Part shown: positions 1 through 8,296 of the stretch, in pieces
How positions within the stretch are numbered: the stretch's first letter is position 1
Layout: each line of letters begins with the position of its first letter
Assembly: GCA_964580465.1 (NCBI GenBank)
Contig: CAZOKJ010000017.1
Span: 1 to 49,049, forward strand
Direction: 5' to 3'
DNA from: Taishania sp964580465
GTDB lineage: Bacteria > Bacteroidota > Bacteroidia > Flavobacteriales_D > Crocinitomicaceae
Length of the DNA stretch: 49,049 nt
Notes under the pieces: model-generated
Seen by the model: the letters and a program-made list of their open reading frames with translations, nothing else
Told to the model about the DNA's origin: nothing
The model's database searches: none
Made by a program: the position numbers and the translations under genes

Positions 1-1776
1 AGGGTTAAATGTTGGGGTAACTAATGGAGAAACCGTAACAATCACTTGATCAGTTGTAATACATCCAGCAGCACTCGTACCTGTCACAGTATAAGTAGTT
101 GTAGTGCTTGGAGATGCTGTAACTGTTGCTCCAGTTGTGCTACTTAATCCTGCTGCAGGCGACCACGTGTATGTTGCAGCACCTGTAGCAGTTAATGTTG
201 TTGATCCACCTGTACATATTGTTTTATCAGGCCCCGCATTAACAGGCGTATTTGGGTTAACGGTAATACATTGGTTTTGCGTATAAGTACATCCAAAGTT
301 ATCAGTTACTGAGTAAGTATAGCATGAGCTACCTGCAGATGTTGGTGTAACGGTAGCCGTAGTTGTTCCTGTTGTTGTTAATGTTGGATTTGCAACCCAT
401 CCTTGAGAAACGATAGAGGGTGTAAAAGAACCTGTTGCAGCTGGTACAGTAAAATCAACATCCCAATTAAAAATATAGCCATCATCAGCTCCTAAATGGT
501 CTGTTACTTGAATAGTCCAAGCTCCATTTAGAGGACAACCAATCAGATTTGTGAAGGGATCAACAGGCATGTAGTTTCCTGGAGCTATTGAATTCCACGC
601 AGGAGTTCCAGCTGTAACGGTTGGACCACTTACCAAAAGTGTTGTTGCTGATGGAGTAAAACAATAATCGAAACCAGTTCCTGGTCCAGAAGTTACATCA
701 TCAATAGGACTTCCTAAATATGTTCCTCCCCCACCTGGATATGCTTTTAATTGCATTTGTTGTCCATTGGGACAAATAATTTTAAAATCTAAATCTCCCA
801 TATAAGAATGCTCTAGATTTAAACAAATATTAGCAATATCATTTACTGAGGTAACTATTTGTCCTGCATTAAAACAATTCACCGTTATAGCTGTTGAATA
901 TGACACTCCTGATCCATCAGGCAAAAAGGTAATCCCAGATACAGGTGGCGTACAGTTAGGCACATAAGGTGTCATAGTAACTGTTGACCCCAAGTTGGAT
1001 GACTGCCCTAAACAAATAGGGTTTGGTGTTGCTGTAGTAGCAATTGTTGGTGTTGTAGAAACTTGAACAATGGCAGAATAAGACATTGTTGTAAAACAAC
1101 CATTCGCGTCGGTAACAGTTAAAAACACTTGATAACTTCCAGATGTAGAATAGCTATATGTTATATTTTTTCCTGTTAAAGTTGTTCCATTTCCCATATT
1201 CCATGAATAGGTATATGGTCCTGTTCCACCCGTTGCGGTAGTTGCTGCAAAACTTACTGATTGTCCTTGGCATAATTTAATGAGTCCTCCAGCTATTGCA
1301 GGTGTCGTACTAGCAATGCCAGATGTTATAGTGGGACAAGGGACTGAACAAGAAATCGACGCAACCCAACCAGCATAATTAGTTGAACCATCTGAAGTAA
1401 AACGAAAGGTAACACAACCTGTTGTATTAGATGTTGTTGCTTGCACCAATCCTGGACCAGAAGTACCAGTATAAACTCCTAGAGAAGGTGCACTTGTGGA
1501 GTTTCCATCATAAATGTATAAGAAATCCCAACTATTTTCAATATCAAACGAAGTAAAATTAACCTTTATTTTTGCACCAGGAGTCGATGGACAAATGGTA
1601 TAAACAAGGTTTTGACTATTTGAGTAATTACCCGTCCCTCCATTATCATAAAATGTACCCGAACAAGCAGAAATAGAACCATTGCTCATATTATAAGTTT
1701 GCCCAAAACCTATAAAAGAAATTGCAACTAGTAAAATGGATACCAAGAAGCTTTTTGTAGTTAGTGTCGTTTTCAT
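1..1776 (-). CDS. Large secreted surface protein with CUB, PKD and P-type domains (3' end outside window)
   Basis: The frame is open from the ATG at 1776 down to base 1, giving 592 residues with no stop; the C-terminus lies beyond the left edge. Residues 1-24 form a signal peptide (hydrophobic SFLVSILLVAISFIGFGQ). Residues ~36-143 resemble a CUB domain (NSWDFLYIYDG, then CVTFRFTSDG). Residues ~150-245 look like a PKD domain (YTYSWNMGNG). Residues ~295-445 resemble a proprotein-convertase P domain (LEHSYMGDLDFKIICPNG and GAWTIQVTDHLGADDG). Ig-like, Thr-rich repeats follow (VNAGPDKTICTGGSTTLTATG). Such architectures are typical of type IX-secreted adhesins or enzymes of Bacteroidota, so a sorting domain is expected at the unseen C-terminus. 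An in-frame ATG at 1785 is an alternative start. The upstream gene stops at 1789, so the two are probably cotranscribed. Confidence 0.85.
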   Translation of the reverse strand, partial: MKTTLTTKSFLVSILLVAISFIGFGQTYNMSNGSISACSGTFYDNGGTGNYSNSQNLVYTICPSTPGAKIKVNFTSFDIENSWDFLYIYDGNSTSAPSLGVYTGTSGPGLVQATTSNTTGCVTFRFTSDGSTNYAGWVASISCSVPCPTITSGIASTTPAIAGGLIKLCQGQSVSFAATTATGGTGPYTYSWNMGNGTTLTGKNITYSYSTSGSYQVFLTVTDANGCFTTMSYSAIVQVSTTPTIATTATPNPICLGQSSNLGSTVTMTPYVPNCTPPVSGITFLPDGSGVSYSTAITVNCFNAGQIVTSVNDIANICLNLEHSYMGDLDFKIICPNGQQMQLKAYPGGGGTYLGSPIDDVTSGPGTGFDYCFTPSATTLLVSGPTVTAGTPAWNSIAPGNYMPVDPFTNLIGCPLNGAWTIQVTDHLGADDGYIFNWDVDFTVPAATGSFTPSIVSQGWVANPTLTTTGTTTATVTPTSAGSSCYTYSVTDNFGCTYTQNQCITVNPNTPVNAGPDKTICTGGSTTLTATGAATYTWSPAAGLSSTTGATVTASPSTTTTYTVTGTSAAGCITTDQVIVTVSPLVTPTFNP

Positions 1777-1788
1777 AAGTGTCATTTG

Positions 1789-2211
1789 CTATTTACGGGA
1801 CATTATTGTTTTTTGGTCTATAATATAAATAATGTAGTCTGCACCATTTAACTTATACACTTGAATGTTTTCTTGTGGAAAAAAACGATACTTTAAAGGA
1901 TTGAAATTGCTACTATTGTAATCATCTAAAAACTCTTGCACACTGATATATGATCCGTTTTTAGACAACAATGGAACTTCAGTTAGCGGCGCTAATTCTG
2001 AATATTTATTATGATCTACTTTTTCAACTTTAAATCCAAAATCAATGTATTTATCCATTAATTCGAGTAAAGTCATGCCATTACTTGCTTGCAAATTGTA
2101 CCATTCTTCTCCATAAATTTGAATGATTTTTTCAGTGTTTTTAAGGCTTTGTGCAAATAAAGAATCTGCCATCATAAAAAAGCAGAACAATAGTAGATAC
2201 ACTGTTTTCAT
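1789..2211 (-). CDS. Secreted protein of unknown function, 140 aa
   Basis: I do not recognise this protein. It starts with a signal peptide (MKTVYLLLFCFFMMADSLFAQ), so it should be exported to the periplasm or beyond. The mature part of about 119 residues is mixed charged/aromatic, with no cysteines and no repeats. It stops 3-12 bases before the start of the large CUB/PKD/P-domain protein on the same strand, which suggests one transcript and perhaps a chaperone-like or partner role; that is inference only. Two overlapping palindromes lie just upstream at 2239-2262. Confidence 0.75.
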   Translation of the reverse strand: MKTVYLLLFCFFMMADSLFAQSLKNTEKIIQIYGEEWYNLQASNGMTLLELMDKYIDFGFKVEKVDHNKYSELAPLTEVPLLSKNGSYISVQEFLDDYNSSNFNPLKYRFFPQENIQVYKLNGADYIIYIIDQKTIMSRK

Positions 2212-2238
2212 ATAATCATTTTATTTGTTTTCGTAAGC

Positions 2239-2262
2239 ATCACTTATAGTGATTAATTAATC
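2239..2262. repeat. Two overlapping palindromes upstream of the secreted-protein pair
   Basis: ATCACTTATAGTGAT (2239-2253) has 6-bp arms around TAT. GATTAATTAATC (2251-2262) is a perfect 12-bp palindrome sharing three bases with it. They lie 28-51 bases upstream of the start codon at 2211, in the leader or promoter region of that gene. They could be a regulator binding site; there is no T-run to suggest a terminator. Confidence 0.45.
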
Positions 2263-2387
2263 TGTAGACGTTAAAAATAAATAAAAAGTTGCTGTTTTCA
2301 AAATAAATTTAACAGCTTTTTTACAAAAAAATATAAAACATTAGTTATTAATGGATTATATTTCTCCCATTTTCCACAAACCTAACT

Positions 2388-2418
2388 TTTGTTCTTTGTG
2401 TTATTTTCAGTAATTTTG
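2388..2418 (+). promoter_or_regulatory. Bacteroidota-type promoter of dinB
   Basis: A -33 element TTTG (2388-2391) is followed by a 19-base spacer and a perfect -7 element TAATTTTG (2411-2418). Transcription would start near 2424, ten bases ahead of the ATG at 2434. This argues against a longer reading frame starting at TTG 2389, which would begin inside the promoter. Confidence 0.65.
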
Positions 2419-2433
2419 GATTACGAAACCATC

Positions 2434-3504
2434 ATGCAACAACGAAAAATCATACACATCGATATGGATGCATTTTATGCATCGGTTGAAGAGTTGGATT
2501 TTCCTGAATTAAAAGGAAAACCATTGGCTGTTGGTGGGTCAAAAGAAAGAGGCGTTGTTGCAGCTGCTAGCTATGAAGCTAGAAAATATGGTGTAAAATC
2601 TGCTATGAGTTCAAAAATAGCTGCTCAAATGTGTCCTGATTTGATTTTTGTGCCACCTCGTTTTGATCGCTATAAAGAAATTTCCACTCAAATTCATCAA
2701 ATTTTTAGACGTTTTACAGACATCATCGAGCCTTTAGCCTTGGATGAAGCTTTTTTGGATGTTACATTTAACAAGCAAAATATGCCATCTGCGACAATCA
2801 TTGCACAGCAAATTAAAACAGCAATTAAAAACGAGTTAAACCTTATTGCCTCTGCTGGTGTTTCTTACAATAAGTTTTTGGCTAAAATGGCTTCTGATCA
2901 AGATAAACCAGATGGTCTTTATGTGATAAAACCTGAAGATGCCGAAGCTTTTTTAGAGCAACTTCCTATTGGTCGATTTTTTGGAGTGGGAAAAGTGAGG
3001 GTAGAAAAATTTTTAAAACTTGGAGTAACAACTGGAAAACAACTCAAAGAGCTACCACGTGGCTTTCTCATCAATGAATTTGGGAAATCGGGTGCCTATT
3101 TCTACGAAGTATGTAGAGGCATTGACAATCGCCCTATTCAAGTTGAACGAGAACGAAAAAGCCTTGCTTATGAAAAGACTTTTGAGCAGGATATTACGCA
3201 ATTGCCAAAATTTCAGCAGGAAACAGTTGCTATTTTACAAGGTTTATGGAACCGTTATGAACGCTTTGAAAAAATTGCCAAAACGGTGCAATTAAAAATA
3301 AAATTCAATGACTTTAGATCCATAACACGCTCCATTACTTCTATTCATGGGTATACGCAGATAGAAGACATCAAACAAGCTGTTGATGAGTTGACAACAG
3401 CAGTATTTCCTTTAGAAAAGCCTGTGCGTTTGATAGGTATTCAATTGAGTAACTTCGTAGATGAGATTGCTCCACAAGGTTTGCAATTGACATTGGATTT
3501 GTAA
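2434..3504 (+). CDS. dinB: DNA polymerase IV (Y family)
   Basis: This is the error-prone translesion polymerase that extends stalled primers. Palm residues are visible: HIDMDAFYASVE near the N-terminus (D10 a metal ligand) and LALDEAFLDV with D104 and E105. The thumb helix-hairpin-helix region (GRFFGVGKV) and the little-finger domain follow. The last residues, QLTLDL, fit a sliding-clamp binding motif. Length is 356 aa, normal for the family. ATG 2434 is chosen because MQQRKIIHIDMDAF matches usual family N-termini and the promoter lies just upstream; the frame is also open back to a TTG at 2389. It converges on the methyltransferase gene with only four bases between the stops. Confidence 0.95.
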   Translation: MQQRKIIHIDMDAFYASVEELDFPELKGKPLAVGGSKERGVVAAASYEARKYGVKSAMSSKIAAQMCPDLIFVPPRFDRYKEISTQIHQIFRRFTDIIEPLALDEAFLDVTFNKQNMPSATIIAQQIKTAIKNELNLIASAGVSYNKFLAKMASDQDKPDGLYVIKPEDAEAFLEQLPIGRFFGVGKVRVEKFLKLGVTTGKQLKELPRGFLINEFGKSGAYFYEVCRGIDNRPIQVERERKSLAYEKTFEQDITQLPKFQQETVAILQGLWNRYERFEKIAKTVQLKIKFNDFRSITRSITSIHGYTQIEDIKQAVDELTTAVFPLEKPVRLIGIQLSNFVDEIAPQGLQLTLDL

Positions 3505-3508
3505 ACAA

Positions 3509-4963
3509 CTATTCTTCTGTTTCCTCTGGCAAGCCCACAAACTTAAACTTAGCAATGGCTTCGATGTGACTTGTATGTGGAAACTGATCCACTAAAGACA
3601 CTTTTTCAAGTTCATAACCTGCCTTTCGCAAACTGTCAGTGTCACGAGCTTGTGTGCTAGGATTGCAAGATACATAAACGATATTTTTTGCTCCTAAATC
3701 AATCACTTTTCTTAATGTTTTAGGCGCAATACCTGCTCTTGGTGGATCTAAAATAATAGTTGTAATACGTCCCACAAATTCAGGGTGTTCTTTTAAAAAT
3801 TTTCCAACATCAGCGGCATAAAACTCAACTGTTGTCAAGCCATTGCGTTTTGCATTTCTACGCGCGTCTTTAATAGCTTCTTCAACAATATCAACACCAA
3901 CAATTCTAACATCATTTCTGCGTGTAGCCAATAGTTGACCGATGGTACCTGTTCCACAAAACAAGTCCATGACAATATCATTTTCTGGAACTTCTTCTTC
4001 AAAAACATAATCCAATGCTTTCATATAAAGTAACTCAGCACTTTTTGGATTTGTTTGAAAGAAGCTTTCCATCGAAATTTCAAATGATAAACCAAGTAAT
4101 TTTTCAATCACAATCGGTTCACCAAAAATCAATTTACAACTTCCATTTTCAATTTTAGAACGATCGGCAACATCATCATTAATTGTATGTTGAAAACCTG
4201 CAATACGATTACCGAACAATTCTTGCAAATAGCTTCCAAAAGCAATTACATCAAACTTTTCTAAATCTTCAGAAGATGTAACTAAGTTCACTAACAATTG
4301 ATTTTGTTCAAACGATTTTCGAACGATGATGTGTCGGAAAAATCCTGTTTTCTTTGGTGGATGCCAAGCTGGTAAATCAGTTGCTTTTAAGAAATCACGA
4401 ATTTGAATGAGTTTTGTTTCCCATTCTTCATCAAACATACCACTTGGTTTTGCTAGATTTTCAACTTTCCACCATGTACCTCTACGTTTAAATCCAACAG
4501 CAAAAGCATCATCTATGTCCTCGCCCGTTTCCATGTTATGTTCAATAGATGAAAAACTATACTCCATTTTATTACGATAGAAATAAATAGAAGGCGAAGA
4601 AATAAACGCATCAAATTTATCTGCAATATCCTTGATGTAGCCAAGTTTACGGTACACATCTAAGGTGCTATCTATTTTTGCTTTCTTTTGCTCTTCAATC
4701 GGCACATAGATATAAGGAGCACCCGAAATCTCTTGGAAATCACTTACAACTTCAACAGGGGAGCGTTCAATAACCTGAATTAATTTTGCTTCGCAATAGC
4801 GTTTTTTCTTAACATCTACTTTTGCTTGTACCAATTGACCAGGAAAGGCATTGCCAACAAAAACCACGTAATCACCGTTTTCTGTTGGGACTTTTGCTAC
4901 TCCATTACCACCAAACGCATATCCTGTGATGCGAACTGTTATGATTTCTCCTCTATGAAACAT
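3509..4963 (-). CDS. rlmD: TrmA/RlmD-family RNA (uracil-5-)-methyltransferase lacking the usual Fe-S cysteines
   Basis: The family uses S-adenosylmethionine to make 5-methyluridine in rRNA or tRNA. A TRAM domain occupies residues ~1-65. The SAM-binding motif VMDLFCGTGTIG, the DPPRAG motif, the nucleophilic cysteine in VYVSCNPSTQARD and the general-base glutamate in HTSHIEAIAKF are all present, so catalysis should be intact. Where RlmD enzymes carry the cysteine cluster CxxxxxCGGC (around residues 73-90), this protein reads SDFQEISGAPYIYVPIEEQ, with no cysteine. E. coli TrmA also lacks the cluster. Length is 484 aa. It is the last gene of the lpx run, 32 bases after lpxA. Whether the target is 23S rRNA or tRNA cannot be told from sequence alone. 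Confidence 0.88.
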   Translation of the reverse strand: MFHRGEIITVRITGYAFGGNGVAKVPTENGDYVVFVGNAFPGQLVQAKVDVKKKRYCEAKLIQVIERSPVEVVSDFQEISGAPYIYVPIEEQKKAKIDSTLDVYRKLGYIKDIADKFDAFISSPSIYFYRNKMEYSFSSIEHNMETGEDIDDAFAVGFKRRGTWWKVENLAKPSGMFDEEWETKLIQIRDFLKATDLPAWHPPKKTGFFRHIIVRKSFEQNQLLVNLVTSSEDLEKFDVIAFGSYLQELFGNRIAGFQHTINDDVADRSKIENGSCKLIFGEPIVIEKLLGLSFEISMESFFQTNPKSAELLYMKALDYVFEEEVPENDIVMDLFCGTGTIGQLLATRRNDVRIVGVDIVEEAIKDARRNAKRNGLTTVEFYAADVGKFLKEHPEFVGRITTIILDPPRAGIAPKTLRKVIDLGAKNIVYVSCNPSTQARDTDSLRKAGYELEKVSLVDQFPHTSHIEAIAKFKFVGLPEETEE

Positions 4964-4995
4964 GAGTGATGAATATAAATATAAAACACTGATTT

Positions 4996-5772
4996 TTAAA
5001 TCATCCCACGAATAATCCCTTTGTCAGATGTTTCGATGAATTCAATAATTTCTTTTGCGTATTGTGAATCGGGCATTTGTTCTTTCACAGCCAAAACGCC
5101 TTTCGATACGTTTGTATTTAACACAAAAATAGTACGGTAAGTGTCTTCTATTTCACGGATTGCCTCGTCTGAAAAACCTCTTCTTCTAAGTCCAATAGAA
5201 TTTACACCAGCAAACGTAATTGGCTCTCGAGCTGCTTTCACATACGGCGGAATATCCTTTCTCACCAATGTAGCGCCAGCAACAAAAGCATGTTTGCCAA
5301 TTTTCATGAATTGTTGTGTTCCAACATTTCCTTCTAAAATAGCATAATCCTCAACAATACAATGACCAGAAAGTCCAACATAAGAAGCTAAAATACAACC
5401 ATTTCCAATTTGACAATCGTGTGCAACATGCACATAGGCCATAATTAAACAATTGCTACCTATACGAGTTACCCATTTATCTTTTGTTGCCCTGTGAACA
5501 GTCACACACTCGCGAATTTTAGTATTATCACCAATTTCGACCGTGGTGTCTTCTCCTTCAAATTTTAAATCTTGAGGCACAGCAGCAATCACCGCACCTG
5601 GAAAAATTTCACAGTTCTTTCCTATTCTTGCTCCTGAATAAAGCACAACATTGGAATGAATAATCGAATTGTCACCGATAATCACGTTGTCTTGAACCAC
5701 GGTAAAAGGTCCAATTTCTACATTCGCTCCTATTTGAGCCTTGTCTGAAACTTGAGCAAGTGGACTGATCAT
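4996..5772 (-). CDS. lpxA: UDP-N-acetylglucosamine acyltransferase
   Basis: LpxA transfers a 3-hydroxyacyl chain from acyl-ACP to UDP-GlcNAc, the first step of lipid A synthesis, in the cytoplasm. The protein (258 aa) consists of left-handed beta-helix hexapeptide repeats (for example IGANVEIGPFTVV and IGDNSIIHSNVV). The catalytic histidine sits in HVAHDCQIG, and the C-terminal helical domain carries GLRRRGFS. It starts two bases after the lpxC-fabZ stop, so translation is probably coupled. Confidence 0.96.
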   Translation of the reverse strand: MISPLAQVSDKAQIGANVEIGPFTVVQDNVIIGDNSIIHSNVVLYSGARIGKNCEIFPGAVIAAVPQDLKFEGEDTTVEIGDNTKIRECVTVHRATKDKWVTRIGSNCLIMAYVHVAHDCQIGNGCILASYVGLSGHCIVEDYAILEGNVGTQQFMKIGKHAFVAGATLVRKDIPPYVKAAREPITFAGVNSIGLRRRGFSDEAIREIEDTYRTIFVLNTNVSKGVLAVKEQMPDSQYAKEIIEFIETSDKGIIRGMI

Positions 5773-5774
5773 AC

Positions 5775-7172
5775 TTATTCTTTATCTTTAATAATTTGAG
5801 CCAACATTTCTGCTTCACTCACTAATTGGCCATTCACATAAGCTCTACCTTGCATGTTAACCAATCCGCGACGAATAGGTGATAATAATGTCAATTCAAA
5901 AACAACAGTATCTCCAGGGATAATTTTTTGTTTGAACTTAACATTATCTATCTTCATAAAGTAAGTTGAATATAAATGAGGTTCATCTACTTGATTGAGT
6001 GCAAAAATACCACCTACTTGAGCCATCGCTTCCACTTGAAGTACACCAGGAAAAACTGGGTTACCAGGGAAGTGACCTGTAAAAATTGGCTCATTCATGG
6101 TGATGTTTTTAATCCCTACAATCGAATTTTCTGTAATTTCAATGATACGATCAACCATTAAAAACGGGAAACGGTGAGGTAACATTTTTTCAATTGCATT
6201 GATGTCAAATAAGGTCTTCGAAAGATCAAATTTACGTCCTCCTTTTTCTTGTTTTTTAATTTGTTCTTTTAAAACTTTAGCAAATCGCACGTTTCCGGAG
6301 TGACCAGGACGAGCTGCTAAAATATGCCCTTTAATTGGTTTACCAACTAAAGCTAAATCCCCAATAATATCAAGCAATTTGTGGCGAGCAGGTTCATTTT
6401 CGTACTGTAATTTAGTACTATTTAGTACACCAATACCTTCCACTTTAATTTGTAAATCTTCTTTTCCTAACAACTTCGCTAAGCTGTCCAACTCTGCTTG
6501 AGAGATATTTGGTCTTTCAACCAATACGATAGCATTATCTAAATCCCCACCTTTAATTAAGTTGTTCTTAGCTAAAAATTCCAATTCACGTAAGAACACA
6601 AAAGTACGACACTTAGAGATATTTGGTATAAATTCAGAGAGATTATAAATCGTTGCATGTTGCGTACCTAAAACAGGCGAATTATAATCCACCATCACTG
6701 TTAAGCGGTATTCTGAATCAGGAACTGCTAAAAATTCGATTCCTTTTTCAGGATCTTCCCATTTGATATTTTCTTCTAAAACAAAATAATCTCTTTCAGC
6801 CTGTTGCTCTTCGTAACCAGCCGCTTCAAAAGCCTGAACAAACAAATGAGAAGAACCGTCCATGATTGGAATTTCCGGACCGTCTAATTTTATCAATGCG
6901 TTATCAACATGGCAGCCATACAAAGCAGCTAACAAATGCTCTGTAGTATAAACACGTGCTCCATTTGCCTCTAAAGTAGTCCCACGATCAGTAGCTACTA
7001 CTAAATCAGCATCTGCCTTAATAATTGGCGAACCTTCCAAATCGACACGTTGAAATTTATACCCATGATTTTCAGGTGCAGGGCAAATCTCCAAAGTTAC
7101 TTTTTCCCCTGTATGTAATCCAACTCCCGACAGCGTTACGACGCTTTTAAGTGTACGTTGTTTTTCAGACAT
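5775..7172 (-). CDS. lpxC-fabZ: Bifunctional UDP-3-O-acyl-GlcNAc deacetylase / 3-hydroxyacyl-ACP dehydratase
   Basis: This is a fusion of two enzymes. Residues ~1-305 are LpxC, the zinc deacetylase that commits UDP-GlcNAc to lipid A: zinc ligands H79 (TTEHLLAALYG), H264 and D268 (ARHKLLDIIGD), and the later catalytic histidine in RPGHSGN. Residues ~320-465 are FabZ, a hot-dog dehydratase of fatty-acid synthesis: LPHRFPFLMVDRI holds the catalytic histidine and GHFPGNPVFPGVLQVEAMAQ the catalytic glutamate. The fusion is characteristic of Bacteroidota and couples hydroxyacyl-ACP use by LpxA/LpxD to dehydration. It starts one base after the lpxD stop. Confidence 0.97.
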   Translation of the reverse strand: MSEKQRTLKSVVTLSGVGLHTGEKVTLEICPAPENHGYKFQRVDLEGSPIIKADADLVVATDRGTTLEANGARVYTTEHLLAALYGCHVDNALIKLDGPEIPIMDGSSHLFVQAFEAAGYEEQQAERDYFVLEENIKWEDPEKGIEFLAVPDSEYRLTVMVDYNSPVLGTQHATIYNLSEFIPNISKCRTFVFLRELEFLAKNNLIKGGDLDNAIVLVERPNISQAELDSLAKLLGKEDLQIKVEGIGVLNSTKLQYENEPARHKLLDIIGDLALVGKPIKGHILAARPGHSGNVRFAKVLKEQIKKQEKGGRKFDLSKTLFDINAIEKMLPHRFPFLMVDRIIEITENSIVGIKNITMNEPIFTGHFPGNPVFPGVLQVEAMAQVGGIFALNQVDEPHLYSTYFMKIDNVKFKQKIIPGDTVVFELTLLSPIRRGLVNMQGRAYVNGQLVSEAEMLAQIIKDKE

Positions 7173-7173
7173 G

Positions 7174-8220
7174 TTATGATTCTGCTTTAGTTAATTCTTT
7201 AATTTTTTTATCTAGTTCTTGAAGTTTATTCAAGATAAAAGGCAATTTTCTAAACCCAAAATAAGACTTTTTAAAATCTTCGATTGGAATACCTGGCGCT
7301 CCCATCAATGTTTCAGGCTTTTTAACTGAATTTGGAATACCCGATTGCGCAACAATCATTGTTCCATCAGCAATGGTGATGTGTCCAGAAATACCAGCTT
7401 GTCCACCAATTAGCACTCGGTTTCCAATTTTAGTTGAACCCGCCACACCAGCTTGAGCAGCCATAGCTGAGTTTTCTCCAACATGAACATTGTGAGCTAC
7501 TTGACATAAATTATCAATTTTCGCACCTTTATGCAAAACAGTTGCCCCCATTGTGGCTCTATCCACACAAGTATTAGCCCCTACATCCACATTATCTTCT
7601 ATGATGACAATACCAATTTGAGGCACTTTGCTAAACACGCCATTTTCATCTGGACTAAATCCAAAACCATCGGCACCAATCACCGCACCAGCATGAATCG
7701 TACAATTGTTTCCAATTTGACATTCAGCATAGACAGATACATTTGGATGGATAACCGTGTTATCTCCAATTTTAACATTGTCGCCAATGAAACTATTAGG
7801 GTAGATAACAACATTATTCCCTATTTGAGCTCCTTCTGAGATATATGCATTCGCTCCAAGATATAAGTTTTCACCAACCTTTGCAGAGGGAGCAATGTAA
7901 GAATTTGGCTCAATCTTTGGGTGTTTGCGTTTCATTTGATCATAGAATTCCAACAACTTAGCAAAACAAGCGTAAGCATTATCCACTTGAATTAATGTCA
8001 ACGTTGATGGCAATGGCTTAGTGGGTGTGAAATCATTGTTTACAATACACACACTAGATTCCGTAGTATAAATATACTCTTCATATTTAGGGTTAGCTAA
8101 AAATGATAGTTTTCCTTTACTTCCCTCCTCAATTTTTGCTAAACCATTTACGATCACAGTTTTATCTCCTGAAATTGTTCCATTTAATATCCCTGCAATT
8201 TGTTCTGCTGAAAATTCCAT
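7174..8220 (-). CDS. lpxD: UDP-3-O-acylglucosamine N-acyltransferase
   Basis: LpxD adds the second hydroxyacyl chain to the product of LpxC. The N-terminal uridine-binding domain (~1-100, with GKLSFLANPKYEEYIYTT) is followed by hexapeptide repeats and the catalytic histidine region LCQVAHNVHVGENSAMAAQ. The C-terminus ends in a helix (LNKLQELDKKIKEL). Length 348 aa is normal. It is the first gene of the lpxD, lpxC-fabZ, lpxA, rlmD-like run. A -7 element lies immediately upstream. Confidence 0.96.
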   Translation of the reverse strand: MEFSAEQIAGILNGTISGDKTVIVNGLAKIEEGSKGKLSFLANPKYEEYIYTTESSVCIVNNDFTPTKPLPSTLTLIQVDNAYACFAKLLEFYDQMKRKHPKIEPNSYIAPSAKVGENLYLGANAYISEGAQIGNNVVIYPNSFIGDNVKIGDNTVIHPNVSVYAECQIGNNCTIHAGAVIGADGFGFSPDENGVFSKVPQIGIVIIEDNVDVGANTCVDRATMGATVLHKGAKIDNLCQVAHNVHVGENSAMAAQAGVAGSTKIGNRVLIGGQAGISGHITIADGTMIVAQSGIPNSVKKPETLMGAPGIPIEDFKKSYFGFRKLPFILNKLQELDKKIKELTKAES

Positions 8221-8224
8221 ATTT

Positions 8225-8232
8225 CAAAAATA
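8225..8232 (-). promoter_or_regulatory. Putative -7 element for the lpxD operon
   Basis: On the minus strand this reads TATTTTTG, an exact match to TAnnTTTG. It ends only four bases before the lpxD ATG, which would give a nearly leaderless transcript. No -33 TTG is evident at the expected distance, so this is tentative. Confidence 0.4.
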
Positions 8233-8239
8233 TATAAAA

Positions 8240-8267
8240 ATGTAATAGAAAATACAATCTATTACAT
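8240..8267. repeat. 9-bp inverted repeat between the DUF4258-like gene and lpxD
   Basis: ATGTAATAG (8240-8248) and CTATTACAT (8259-8267) are perfect inverted copies separated by ten bases. On the minus strand the second arm is followed by TTTTATAT, so the structure could be a weak terminator of the upstream gene. The arm length and one-turn spacing would equally suit an operator in front of the lpx operon. Confidence 0.5.
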
Positions 8268-8296
8268 AAATACGACAAAATAATTAAATTAATTCG

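Noticed and set aside
104..286. Plus-strand ORF of 60 aa
   Set aside because: It lies antisense to the large surface protein, whose frame is continuous and has recognisable domains; the hydrophobic repetitive product is a shadow of Thr/Val-rich codons.
2377..2384. Minus-strand TAGGTTTG as promoter for the secreted 140-aa gene
   Set aside because: It matches TAnnTTTG but lies 166 bases from the start codon and almost touches the stronger dinB -33 element; one chance match is plausible.
2389..2433. Longer dinB reading frame beginning at TTG 2389
   Set aside because: It would start inside the predicted promoter, and the added residues (MFFVLFSVILDYETI) do not match the family; ATG 2434 gives the usual N-terminus.
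5775..7172. LpxC-FabZ fusion as a novel arrangement or frameshift artefact
   Set aside because: The fusion is a known, widespread feature of Bacteroidota; both halves are complete and in one frame.
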